From the NCBI GenBank assembly GCA_946629475.1, contig CAMOXX010000024.1, forward strand, positions 1-20,717: a stretch of 20,717 bases of DNA, read 5' to 3'. The position numbers were made by a program, and so were the translations under genes. Below, piece after piece: positions 6,331 to 14,746 of the stretch. The notes beneath the pieces were generated by a model. The model ran no database searches. It was not told where the DNA came from and saw nothing but the letters and a program-made list of their open reading frames with translations. The DNA is from an uncultured Blautia sp. (GTDB lineage Bacteria > Bacillota > Clostridia > Lachnospirales > Lachnospiraceae). Each line of letters starts with the position of its first letter. Position 1 is the stretch's first letter.

Positions 6331-6858
6331 ATGAATTTTATAATCAGTGGCAAGAACATTCCGGTATCTGATGGGCTCAGAACGGCTGTCGAGGACAAGC
6401 TCGGCAAGCTTGAGAGGTATTTCACTCCGGACACAGATGTCCATGTGACGCTCAGCATCGAAAAAGAGCGTCAGAAAATCGAGGTAACAATCCCTGTGAA
6501 GGGGAACATCATTCGTTCGGAGCAGACCAGCAACGACATGTATGTATCCATTGACCTTGTTGAGGAAGTGATTGAGCGTCAGCTTCGCAAGTACAAAAAC
6601 AAGCTGATCCAGAAAAAGCAGGCGGCGGGCAATTTCCAGAAGGCTTATATCGACAATGAGTACGATGAGAATGAGGAAGTCAGAATCATCCGTTCCAAAA
6701 AATTCGATATCAAGCCGATGTACCCGGAGGATGCCTGTGTACAGATGGAACTGCTTGGACATAACTTCTTCGTGTTCTGCAATGCGGAGACCGACCAGGT
6801 CAATGTGGTTTACAAGAGAAAAGGAAATACCTACGGTCTGATTGAACCGGAAGTATAA
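6331..6858 (+). CDS. hpf: Long-form ribosome hibernation promoting factor
   Basis: Binds the 30S subunit near the decoding centre and drives 100S ribosome dimers when growth stops. The 175-aa length marks the long form: an N-terminal YfiA/RaiA domain (about residues 1-100, starting MNFIISGKNIPVSDGLR) and, after a linker (about 100-120), the C-terminal dimerisation domain (about 121-175) with KKFDIKPMYPEDACVQMELLGH and the closing GLIEPE. AAAGGGG stands 9 nt before the ATG. It has its own promoter and terminator and so is a single-gene unit between the dap run and secA. Confidence 0.96.
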   Translation: MNFIISGKNIPVSDGLRTAVEDKLGKLERYFTPDTDVHVTLSIEKERQKIEVTIPVKGNIIRSEQTSNDMYVSIDLVEEVIERQLRKYKNKLIQKKQAAGNFQKAYIDNEYDENEEVRIIRSKKFDIKPMYPEDACVQMELLGHNFFVFCNAETDQVNVVYKRKGNTYGLIEPEV

Positions 6859-6863
6859 TGAGG

Positions 6864-6886
6864 AGGGCGCCTGCGGCGCCCTTTTT
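6864..6886 (+). terminator. Rho-independent terminator of hpf
   Basis: GGGCGCC (6865-6871) pairs with GGCGCCC (6875-6881) around a 3-nt loop, extended by A6864-T6882, and is followed by TTTTT (6882-6886). It starts 6 nt after the hpf stop codon. Confidence 0.92.
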
Positions 6887-6925
6887 ATATGGCGCGAAGC
6901 ACCGCCGGCGGTCCGCATGAGAAAA

Positions 6926-6960
6926 GCGGAGCATTCCGAAACATGCACAGAATAGTTATT
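6926..6960 (+). repeat. Intergenic repeat element, half copy before secA
   Basis: GGAGCATTCCGAA at 6929-6941 and CAGAATAGTT at 6949-6958 match the right half of copies 1 and 2 (AGCATTC-GAA core, then the C-GAA-AGTT arm). The matching left arm is not found; the upstream side instead has a 12-bp perfect palindrome, ACCGCCGGCGGT (6901-6912), and a TCCGC/GCGGA hairpin (6912-6916 with 6926-6930). It ends 2-3 nt before the -35 box of secA. Confidence 0.45.
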
Positions 6961-6962
6961 GC

Positions 6963-6991
6963 TTGCCATCCTTCCTTTAAAGTGTTAAAAT
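6963..6991 (+). promoter_or_regulatory. Promoter of secA
   Basis: TTGCCA (6963-6968) and TAAAAT (6986-6991) are separated by exactly 17 nt, with TG one base before the -10. Both hexamers match the sigma-A consensus at 5 of 6 positions. Start of transcription would be near 6998, about 37 nt before the secA ATG. Confidence 0.8.
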
Positions 6992-7034
6992 AGACTTCGT
7001 ATGTAATTTGTGCAAGAGGATTGGAGTACTATAT

Positions 7035-9614
7035 ATGAGTATATTTGACAAAATTTTCGGAACTCACAGTGAACGTGAGGTCAAGAGAATCATGCCGCTG
7101 GTGGAAAAGACTGAGAGCCTCCGGCCGGAAATGCAGTCTCTGACCGACGAACAGCTGCGGGCCAGGACGGACTGGTTTAAAGAGCGCCTGGCAAACGGAG
7201 AGACTCTCGACGATATTCTGCCTGAGGCATTTGCTACAGTCCGGGAAGCTGCGGTACGTGTGCTCGGCATGGAGCATTACCGTGTGCAGATCATCGGCGG
7301 AATCATCCTTCACCAGGGGCGTATCGCCGAGATGAAAACCGGTGAAGGCAAGACCCTTGTGTCAACTCTGCCGGCGTACCTGAACGCTCTGGAAGGGCGG
7401 GGTGTCCATATTGTTACGGTCAACGACTATCTGGCAAAGCGTGATGCCGAGTGGATGGGCAAGGTTCATGAATTCCTCGGACTGAAGGTCGGCGTTGTCC
7501 TGAACGACATGAAGCCGGAGGAGCGCCGCGAAGCCTACGCCTGCGACATCACCTATGTGACCAACAATGAGCTCGGGTTCGACTACCTGAGGGACAACAT
7601 GGTCATTTATAAGGAACAGCTGGTGCAGCGTGAGCTCCACTACTGCATTATCGACGAGGTTGACTCGGTCCTGATCGATGAGGCCCGGACACCGCTGATC
7701 ATCTCCGGCCAGAGCGGCAAATCCACCAAGCTGTATGAGGTGTGTGATATTCTTGCCCGCCAGCTTGAAAGAGGCGAGGCGAGCCATGAGATGACAAAGA
7801 TGGCTGCCATCATGGGCGAGGAAGTCGTCGAAACAGGCGATTTCGTCGTGAATGAAAAGGATAAGATTGTCAACCTGACAGAGCAGGGTGTCGCGAAGGT
7901 CGAAAAATTCTTCAACATCGAAAACCTTGCGGATCCTGAAAACCTGGAGATCCAGCACAACATCATTCTTGCGCTGCGCGCAAACAACCTGATGCACAAG
8001 GACCAGGATTATGTTGTCAAGGACGATGAGATCCTGATCGTCGATGAGTTCACCGGCCGTATCATGCCGGGCCGCCGTTATTCGGACGGTCTCCATCAGG
8101 CGATCGAAGCGAAGGAGCATGTGAAGGTCAAGCGTGAGAGCAAGACTCTGGCGACCATCACCTTCCAGAACTTTTTCAATAAGTTTGACAAGAAGGGCGG
8201 CATGACCGGTACGGCTCTGACCGAGGAGAAGGAGTTCCGCGATATCTACGCGATGGACGTTGTGGAAATCCCGACCAACAAACCGGTGCAGAGGAAGGAT
8301 CTCGATGACGCCGTCTATATGACGAAAAAGGAAAAATTCAACGCGGTCGTGGAAGCTGTCAAGGAAGCCCACGCGAAGAAGCAGCCCGTCCTGGTCGGTA
8401 CAATCACGATCGAGACATCGGAGCTGCTCTCCCGCATGCTGAAGAGGGAAGGCATCCCGCACAACGTATTGAACGCCAAGTTCCATGAGATCGAGGCGGA
8501 GATCGTCGCCCAGGCCGGACAGGCCGGCGCCGTCACCATCGCGACCAACATGGCCGGTCGTGGTACGGATATCAAGCTGGACGATGTTGCCCGTGAGGCC
8601 GGCGGCCTCAAGATCGTCGGTACCGAGCGGCATGAATCGCGCCGTATCGACAACCAGCTCCGCGGACGTTCCGGCCGTCAGGGCGATCCGGGCGAATCCC
8701 GCTTTTACATCTCCCTTGAGGACGATTTGATGCGTCTGTTCGGTTCAGAGAGGCTGATGAAGATTTTCACATCCCTCGGTGTGGCGGAGAACGAGCAGAT
8801 CGAGCATAAGATGCTTTCCAGCGCGATCGAAAAAGCGCAGGAGAAGATCGAGTTCAATAACTTCGGAATCCGTAAAAACCTTCTCGACTATGACCAGGTC
8901 AACAACGAGCAGCGTGAGGATATCTACCGTGAGCGCCGCCTTGTGCTTGACGGTGAGAATATGAAGGACGATATCACAAAGATGATCACGGATATCGTCG
9001 ACGGAACCGTAAACCTGGTGCTCTCCGATGACGTGGATTCCGTTGACTGGGATCTTCAGGAATTCAATTCCGTGCTTCTGCCGATCATACCGGTACAGCC
9101 GCTGACCGAGGAGAAGGTGAAGGGCAAAAACCGGAACAAGGTGGGCGATGCCCTGAAGGAGGAGGCGCTTGCGCTTTACGATGCCAAGGAGAAGGAGTTC
9201 GAAAACCCCGAGCAGCTGCGTGAGATTGAGCGTGTTGTACTGCTGAAATCGATCGACAGCAAGTGGATGGATCATATCGATGATATGGAAATGCTGCGCC
9301 AGGGCATCGGCCTTGCGGCATACGGCCAGAGAGACCCGGTGGTTGAATACCGGATTCAGGCGTTCGACATGTACGAGGCGATGACTGAATCCATCAAGGA
9401 AGATACGGTCCGCATGCTCTACCGTGTCCATGTGGAGCAGAAGATTGAGCGTGAGCAGGTGGCGAAGGTTACCGGTACCAACAAGGATGACAGTGCCGGC
9501 CCGAAAAAGCCTGTGCAGCGGAAGGAAGTTAAGGTATATCCGAACGATCCCTGCCCGTGCGGCAGCGGCAAAAAATATAAACAGTGCCACGGCCGGAAGG
9601 CCGCGAAGGCATAA
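7035..9614 (+). CDS. secA: Preprotein translocase ATPase SecA
   Basis: The motor that pushes unfolded preproteins through SecYEG. The 859-aa protein is full length for a Gram-positive SecA. Walker A is MKTGEGKT (100-107), Walker B is IIDEVD (205-210) followed by the ARTPLIISG stretch; later come VDEFTGR, the TNMAGRGTDIKL motif and QLRGRSGRQGDPG of the second helicase half. The C-terminus carries the zinc-binding SEC-C tail CPCGSGKKYKQCHGR, used for SecB or lipid contacts. An ATG nine codons upstream (7008) exists, but GGAG eight bases before 7035 and the family N-terminus MSIFDKIFG favour the later start. Monocistronic, with promoter at 6963-6991 and terminator at 9624-9663. Confidence 0.98.
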   Translation: MSIFDKIFGTHSEREVKRIMPLVEKTESLRPEMQSLTDEQLRARTDWFKERLANGETLDDILPEAFATVREAAVRVLGMEHYRVQIIGGIILHQGRIAEMKTGEGKTLVSTLPAYLNALEGRGVHIVTVNDYLAKRDAEWMGKVHEFLGLKVGVVLNDMKPEERREAYACDITYVTNNELGFDYLRDNMVIYKEQLVQRELHYCIIDEVDSVLIDEARTPLIISGQSGKSTKLYEVCDILARQLERGEASHEMTKMAAIMGEEVVETGDFVVNEKDKIVNLTEQGVAKVEKFFNIENLADPENLEIQHNIILALRANNLMHKDQDYVVKDDEILIVDEFTGRIMPGRRYSDGLHQAIEAKEHVKVKRESKTLATITFQNFFNKFDKKGGMTGTALTEEKEFRDIYAMDVVEIPTNKPVQRKDLDDAVYMTKKEKFNAVVEAVKEAHAKKQPVLVGTITIETSELLSRMLKREGIPHNVLNAKFHEIEAEIVAQAGQAGAVTIATNMAGRGTDIKLDDVAREAGGLKIVGTERHESRRIDNQLRGRSGRQGDPGESRFYISLEDDLMRLFGSERLMKIFTSLGVAENEQIEHKMLSSAIEKAQEKIEFNNFGIRKNLLDYDQVNNEQREDIYRERRLVLDGENMKDDITKMITDIVDGTVNLVLSDDVDSVDWDLQEFNSVLLPIIPVQPLTEEKVKGKNRNKVGDALKEEALALYDAKEKEFENPEQLREIERVVLLKSIDSKWMDHIDDMEMLRQGIGLAAYGQRDPVVEYRIQAFDMYEAMTESIKEDTVRMLYRVHVEQKIEREQVAKVTGTNKDDSAGPKKPVQRKEVKVYPNDPCPCGSGKKYKQCHGRKAAKA

Positions 9615-9623
9615 GAAAATGCA

Positions 9624-9663
9624 CCCGGGACGGTTCATTTGCAGACCGCCCCGGGCTTTTTTT
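9624..9663 (+). terminator. Rho-independent terminator of secA
   Basis: CCCGGGACGGT (9624-9634) pairs with ACCGCCCCGGG (9645-9655) with a single mismatch around a 10-nt loop, followed by seven T's (9657-9663). It separates the housekeeping block from the glycan locus. Confidence 0.92.
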
Positions 9664-9744
9664 GTGTCTGATTACATCTGGCATCCTTTTTTACGTACAG
9701 ATATTTACCGTTTGCGAAAATGCTCACCTTTTTACTGAAAAATG

Positions 9745-9753
9745 TGCTATAAT
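9745..9753 (+). promoter_or_regulatory. Promoter of the cytoplasmic GH3 gene (extended -10)
   Basis: TGCTATAAT at 9745-9753 is a perfect -10 with the TGn extension. No convincing -35 is present at 16-18 nt upstream, which is the pattern expected of an activator-dependent or extended -10 promoter. The leader is about 48 nt. I looked for a cre-type catabolite operator here and did not find a good match. Confidence 0.6.
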
Positions 9754-9807
9754 AAGATTAGTTATTGTGAACTTTGACTGTGGCATCGGGTCTGAGGAGG
9801 AGGCATC

Positions 9808-12225
9808 ATGCTGAAATATTATGACATTATTTCGAAAATGACACTGGAAGAAAAGTGCTATATGTTCTCGGGAGGCAATTTCTGGCAGACCCGGAGCATC
9901 GATCGTCTCGGGGTCCCGTCTATGGTCATGTCGGACGGCCCGAACGGTGTCCGAAAACAGGAAGGAGCGGGGGACCAGCTGGGCCTTAATCCAGCGCTCC
10001 CGGCCACATGCTTTCCCTCAGCAGCCACGGTAGCCAACTCGTGGGATCCGGCTCTGGGTGAGGAGATCGGAAAGTGCCTCGGGGATGAGGCGGCGCGCCA
10101 GGATGTGGATGTTCTGCTCGGCCCCGGGCTCAACATCAAGCGCTCACCCCTCTGCGGGCGGGACTTTGAATATTTCTCCGAGGATCCGTATCTTGCGGGA
10201 AAAATGGCGGCAGCCTATGTCCGGGGAATTCAGAGTGAGGGCGTTTCCGCGTGCCCGAAACATTTCGCGGTCAATTCCCAGGAACTTCGCCGTATGGCAT
10301 CGGATTCTGTTCTGGATGAGAGGACGCTCCGCGAAATCTACCTGACAGCCTTTGAGATCGTTGTAAAGGAGGCGGATCCGCATTCGATCATGTCCTCCTA
10401 CAACCGTGTTAACGGTGTGTATGCCAACGAAAACCGCCACCTGCTCCGCGAAATTCTGGTAGATGACTGGGGCTTTAACGGATACGTAGTCTCCGACTGG
10501 GGCGCATCCAACGATTATTCCGCCGGAGTGGCGGCAGGAGCCCATATGGAGATGCCGGGAACCGGGGATGATTCGGGAGCGCAGCTTCTGAAAAGCGTGA
10601 AATCAGGCAAGGTCAGCGAGGAATGGATTGACCAGATGCTGGATGAGCTGCTGGCGGTAGTCTTTTCGACAACGAAAGCCGTGGCGAAAAAACGCGGGAC
10701 CGCGATCGATATGGATGCCCATCACGCAATGGCAGCGAAAGCTGCGGAGGAATCCATTGTGCTTTTGAAGAACGACGGGATCCTTCCGCTGAAAAAGGGA
10801 GTCTCTGCCGCGCTGATCGGTGACTTTGCCGCAAAGCCGAGATACCAGGGGGCGGGTTCCTCGGAGGTCAATGCCTCCCGGACCGACAGCATCCTTTCGC
10901 TGATCAAAGAATATGATATTAACATCTGCGGATTCGCGAAGGGATATCACCGTGCAGGCCCGCCGGACAGCTCCCTCGAAAAGGAGGCGGCAGCCCTTGC
11001 GAAGAAAGCCGATGTGGTGCTGATGTTTATCGGGCTTGACGAGATTTCCGAGTCTGAAGGCCTGGACAGAAAGCACATGAAGATGCCGAAGAGCCATCTG
11101 AGCCTTCTGAAAAAAGTCTCCAAAGTGAACAAAAACATCGTTGTGATCCTTTCTGCCGGCTCTCCTGTGGAAATGCCGTGGATCTCGAAGACGAGTGCCG
11201 TGCTTCACGCTTATCTTGGAGGCCAGGCCGGCGCATCGGCTGTGCTGAAGGCGCTGACGGGTCAGATCAATCCGTCCGGAAAGCTCGCCGAGACTTATCC
11301 CATGAAGTACGAGGATGTCTCCTCAGCTCCGTATTTTCCGGCAAAGGAACGTACAGCGGAGTACCGCGAGGGCCTGTTTGTCGGCTACCGCTACTACGAC
11401 ACCGCAAAGGTTCCTGTGCGGTTCCCGTTCGGCTACGGCCTTTCCTACACGACCTTTGCCTACAGCGGTCTCACGATTGACCAGGACGGGGATTCCCCTG
11501 AGCATGTAAAATGCCGGTTTACGGTCAAAAACACAGGAACCATGGCCGGAGCGGAGATCGCGCAGATTTATGTATCGGCAAAAGAGAGCCGCATTTTCCG
11601 CCCTGCAAAGGAACTGAAAGGTTTTGCAAAGGTATTCCTGAAGCCGGGAGAGAGCCGGGAAGTTACGATAGAACTGGACGACAAGGCGTTCCGCTATTTC
11701 AACAGTAAAACAAACCGCTTCGAGATCGAGGGCGGATCCTATGAGATCCTGGCGGGTGCTTCCTCGGAGGACATCCGCCTGAGACAGGCGATCCATGTCC
11801 GGGGGACCGGTGCGGAGATTCCCTACGATGCCGAAAAACTGCCCCACTATTACGCGGGAGATGTGAAAAACATCCCGGACAGTGAGTTTGCGGAGCTTTT
11901 GGGGTATCCCATCCCTGACGGAAAATGGTCGGGAGAACTGGATGTCAATGACGCGATCTGCCAGATGTATTACGCGAAGAACCCGATTGCGAGGCTTGCC
12001 TTCCACATCATGAACGGGATGCTGAAAAAGTCCGAGAAAAAAGGAGTCCCGAACCTGAACCTCATGTTTGTCTTCAACATGCCGTTCCGCGGAATCGCGA
12101 AGATGACCGGCGGCATGGTAACCATGGAGATGGCGGAGGGGATCGTTTCGCTCGTGAACGGCCATATTATCAGAGGAGCAGGACAGCTCGCCGGCGGCTT
12201 CTTCCGCTCCCTCAGAAAAAGATAA
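9808..12225 (+). CDS. Cytoplasmic family GH3 glycoside hydrolase (beta-glucosidase/xylosidase type)
   Basis: A retaining exo-hydrolase of 805 aa with no signal peptide. Domain order is canonical: GH3 barrel (about residues 10-300), with KHFAVNSQE (151-159) and the nucleophile D230 in YVVSDWGAS; then the GH3 C-terminal sandwich (about 315-540) ending in INPSGKLAETYP; then a fibronectin-III-like domain starting at FGYGLSYTTF (about 541-665). A further 135 residues (about 671-805) contain a hydrophobic and basic helical stretch with NLNLMFVFNMPFRGIAK and end in FRSLRKR. GAGGAGG lies just before the ATG. No terminator follows; a separate promoter lies before the GH2 gene. GH3 activity is certain by family; the preferred sugar cannot be read from sequence. 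Confidence 0.93.
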   Translation: MLKYYDIISKMTLEEKCYMFSGGNFWQTRSIDRLGVPSMVMSDGPNGVRKQEGAGDQLGLNPALPATCFPSAATVANSWDPALGEEIGKCLGDEAARQDVDVLLGPGLNIKRSPLCGRDFEYFSEDPYLAGKMAAAYVRGIQSEGVSACPKHFAVNSQELRRMASDSVLDERTLREIYLTAFEIVVKEADPHSIMSSYNRVNGVYANENRHLLREILVDDWGFNGYVVSDWGASNDYSAGVAAGAHMEMPGTGDDSGAQLLKSVKSGKVSEEWIDQMLDELLAVVFSTTKAVAKKRGTAIDMDAHHAMAAKAAEESIVLLKNDGILPLKKGVSAALIGDFAAKPRYQGAGSSEVNASRTDSILSLIKEYDINICGFAKGYHRAGPPDSSLEKEAAALAKKADVVLMFIGLDEISESEGLDRKHMKMPKSHLSLLKKVSKVNKNIVVILSAGSPVEMPWISKTSAVLHAYLGGQAGASAVLKALTGQINPSGKLAETYPMKYEDVSSAPYFPAKERTAEYREGLFVGYRYYDTAKVPVRFPFGYGLSYTTFAYSGLTIDQDGDSPEHVKCRFTVKNTGTMAGAEIAQIYVSAKESRIFRPAKELKGFAKVFLKPGESREVTIELDDKAFRYFNSKTNRFEIEGGSYEILAGASSEDIRLRQAIHVRGTGAEIPYDAEKLPHYYAGDVKNIPDSEFAELLGYPIPDGKWSGELDVNDAICQMYYAKNPIARLAFHIMNGMLKKSEKKGVPNLNLMFVFNMPFRGIAKMTGGMVTMEMAEGIVSLVNGHIIRGAGQLAGGFFRSLRKR

Positions 12226-12246
12226 CGGTTTACGTGTAAAAAGGCG

Positions 12247-12292
12247 CATTCCGCGAGATATCAGGGAGATTCTTCCGGCGGAATGATATAAT
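12247..12292 (+). promoter_or_regulatory. Promoter of the GH2-GH43-symporter-GH3 run with overlapping inverted repeat
   Basis: TGATATAAT at 12284-12292 is a perfect extended -10. An 8-bp inverted repeat, CATTCCGC (12247-12254) and GCGGAATG (12278-12285), is separated by 23 nt and its right arm touches the TG of the extended -10, covering the -35 region. This placement fits an operator or a structure affecting initiation; which one is unknown. No clear -35 hexamer is seen. Confidence 0.5.
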
Positions 12293-12340
12293 CGGGAACA
12301 GAATACCGTAGTATGCAGCTGTTAAAAAAGGAGATGGGCC

Positions 12341-14746
12341 ATGAAAAAAACGACTTTTAACGAGGACTGGACGGTAAGATGCCTCACAAGGGATGAGGAG
12401 CCCCGGAAAGTGACCATCCCGCATGACGCGATGATCAGCGAACCCCGGACGCCCGACAGCAGGGGCGAAGGGAATATCGGCTGGTACATCGGCGGGGATT
12501 ATGAGTACACCAAAACCTTTGATGTGCCGGAAAGCATGAAGGATCAGAAAGCCCTGTTCGAGTTTGAGGGCGTGTACCAGCAGGCAGAGGTTTACATCAA
12601 CGGGGAAAAAGCCGGGTTCCGCCCCTATGGCTACACAAACTTTTATATTGACGCGGATGAGTATCTGAAATACGGCGAGGAGAATGAAATCCGTGTCATC
12701 GCAAAGAACAGCGAGCAGCCGAACAGCCGCTGGTATACGGGCACCGGAATTTACCGCCCCGTGATTCTGTGGACATCCGACAAGGAAGCGTATATTCCGG
12801 TGAACGGAGTCAAAATCAGGACACTCGATTACTCAGAGGGAAAAATCGAGGTGAAAATCACAACCTCAAAACCGGGCGATGTGCTGCTTGAGATTCTGGA
12901 CGGGGACAGCGTCGTCGCCTCCAGAGAATACACAAGCTCCAAAAACAAGGTCAGCGTTCCGGTCACGGTTCCCGACGCGAAGCTCTGGGATACCGATCAT
13001 CCGTATCTGTACACCTGCAGGGTGACGTTCGGGGACGATGTCGTGACCGAAACCTTCGGAATCCGCACGCTTGACTGGAACCCGCAGCACGGAATGACAA
13101 TCAACGGGAAAAGGGTGGTTCTCCGCGGGGCATGCATCCACCACGATAATGGATTCCTGGGGGCCTGCGCGTTCCCGGAGGCTGAGGAGCGAAAAGTCAG
13201 GCTGCACAAGGAGAACGGCTACAACGCGCTCCGCAGCGCCCACAATCCCTGCTCCAAAGCAATGCTGGAGGCCTGCGACCGCCTCGGCATGCTGATGATG
13301 GATGAATACGTGGATGCCTGGTACATGCACAAGACCCGGTATGACTATGTGACGTTTGTAAAGGACTGGTGGAAGCAGGACCTCAAGGACATGGTGGACA
13401 AGGACTACAACCATCCCTCTGTGATCATGTACTCTACTGGAAACGAGGTCGCCGAGACAGCCCAGAAAAAGGGAATCGAGTTTACCGGCCGCATGACGGA
13501 GTACCTGAATCATCTGGATGAGACCCGCCCGGTCACCTGCGGCATCAACATCTTCTTCAACTTTCTGAGCTCCATCGGCTTTGGCGTGTACAGCGACGAG
13601 AAGGCCGAAAAAGAGGCAAAGGCGGCTGAAAACAAGCAGGGCAAGGCGAAAAAATCCTCCGTCGGGTCGGAGTTCTACAATAAACTGGCCTGTGTGATGG
13701 GCGACAAGTTCATGAAATTCGGCGCGACGCTCCATGCGTGCGACGTGAAGACCCGGGACGCCTATGCCAACATGAATGTGGCGGGCTACAATTACGGAAT
13801 CTGGAGATACCGCCGTGACGCGAAAAAATATCCGGAACGTCTGATTCTGGGCTCCGAGACCTTCTGCAAGGACGCATGGCTTTTCTGGAAAATCGCGAAG
13901 GATGTCCCGCAGGTGATCGGTGATTTTGTGTGGGCCGGAATGGACTACATTGGCGAGACAGGAATGGGAGCGCCGGAGTACGGCGACTACAAGATGACAG
14001 AGCCCGAGACCCAGATGACCGGAGGAAACGGGCGGATCGATATCACCGGAAAGCCCCGCGCAGAGGCTGCCTACACCAGGGTTGCCCTGGAGCAGGAGGC
14101 AGGACCGTACATCGGTGTCCAGCCTGTTGACCGCGATGATGACCCCGCTCTTACCGGATGGTCGCTGACCAAGGCGGTCGAGAGCTGGTCCTGGGAAAAC
14201 TGTGAAGGAAAGACAGCCACCGTCGAGATCTATTCAATGGCGGACCGGGTTCAGGTGCAGGTAAACGGCCGTACCGTCGGCCAGAAAAAGACCAGCAAAA
14301 CCGGAAGAACTATCTTCAAGGTACCCTATGAGTCCGGACGGATCACCGCGATCGCCTACGATGCGGACGGCGTGGAATCCGGAAGGTACGAGATGTGCTC
14401 GGCAGGAAAGGAGACGGTGCTCCAGGTTCTGCCGGAGTGCGAAACCGTGTGCCCGGACGGTCTGGCTTATGTCCGCTTCCGCTACACCGATGAGAACGGA
14501 ATCTGGAAGCCCCAGGAGCGCCATATGCTGACCGTGAATGTGGAGAACGGTACACTCCTCGGACTTGGGAGCGCGAATTCGTACTATGTCGGCAATTACA
14601 CGACCGACACAACAGATACATATTATGGCGAAGCACTCGCGGTCATCCGCGCGGACGGCAGCGGCGATGTGAAAGTTACAGTAACGGAAGACGGCGGAAA
14701 AGAAGCAGGTGAGGCATTAATCACAGTGAAAGGAGAATGCGAATGA
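12341..14746 (+). CDS. Family GH2 glycoside hydrolase (beta-galactosidase-like)
   Basis: A retaining GH2 enzyme of 801 aa without a signal peptide, so cytoplasmic. Domains in order: sugar-binding jelly roll (about 1-150, with WYIGGDYEYTKTF and NSRWYTGTGIYRPV), immunoglobulin-like domain (about 155-245), catalytic barrel from about 250 with NGKRVVLRGACIHHDNG, the acid/base E369 in STGNEVAE and nucleophile E506 in LGSETF, then C-terminal beta-sandwich domains (about 600-801, DUF4982-like and Ig-like). A Lys/Glu/Ala-rich insertion lies at about 419-440 within the barrel. AAGGAG stands 7 nt before the ATG. The stop overlaps the GH43 start (ATGA). Beta-galactosidase is the common activity of such proteins, but beta-glucuronidase or other GH2 activities are possible. 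Confidence 0.9.
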   Translation: MKKTTFNEDWTVRCLTRDEEPRKVTIPHDAMISEPRTPDSRGEGNIGWYIGGDYEYTKTFDVPESMKDQKALFEFEGVYQQAEVYINGEKAGFRPYGYTNFYIDADEYLKYGEENEIRVIAKNSEQPNSRWYTGTGIYRPVILWTSDKEAYIPVNGVKIRTLDYSEGKIEVKITTSKPGDVLLEILDGDSVVASREYTSSKNKVSVPVTVPDAKLWDTDHPYLYTCRVTFGDDVVTETFGIRTLDWNPQHGMTINGKRVVLRGACIHHDNGFLGACAFPEAEERKVRLHKENGYNALRSAHNPCSKAMLEACDRLGMLMMDEYVDAWYMHKTRYDYVTFVKDWWKQDLKDMVDKDYNHPSVIMYSTGNEVAETAQKKGIEFTGRMTEYLNHLDETRPVTCGINIFFNFLSSIGFGVYSDEKAEKEAKAAENKQGKAKKSSVGSEFYNKLACVMGDKFMKFGATLHACDVKTRDAYANMNVAGYNYGIWRYRRDAKKYPERLILGSETFCKDAWLFWKIAKDVPQVIGDFVWAGMDYIGETGMGAPEYGDYKMTEPETQMTGGNGRIDITGKPRAEAAYTRVALEQEAGPYIGVQPVDRDDDPALTGWSLTKAVESWSWENCEGKTATVEIYSMADRVQVQVNGRTVGQKKTSKTGRTIFKVPYESGRITAIAYDADGVESGRYEMCSAGKETVLQVLPECETVCPDGLAYVRFRYTDENGIWKPQERHMLTVNVENGTLLGLGSANSYYVGNYTTDTTDTYYGEALAVIRADGSGDVKVTVTEDGGKEAGEALITVKGECE

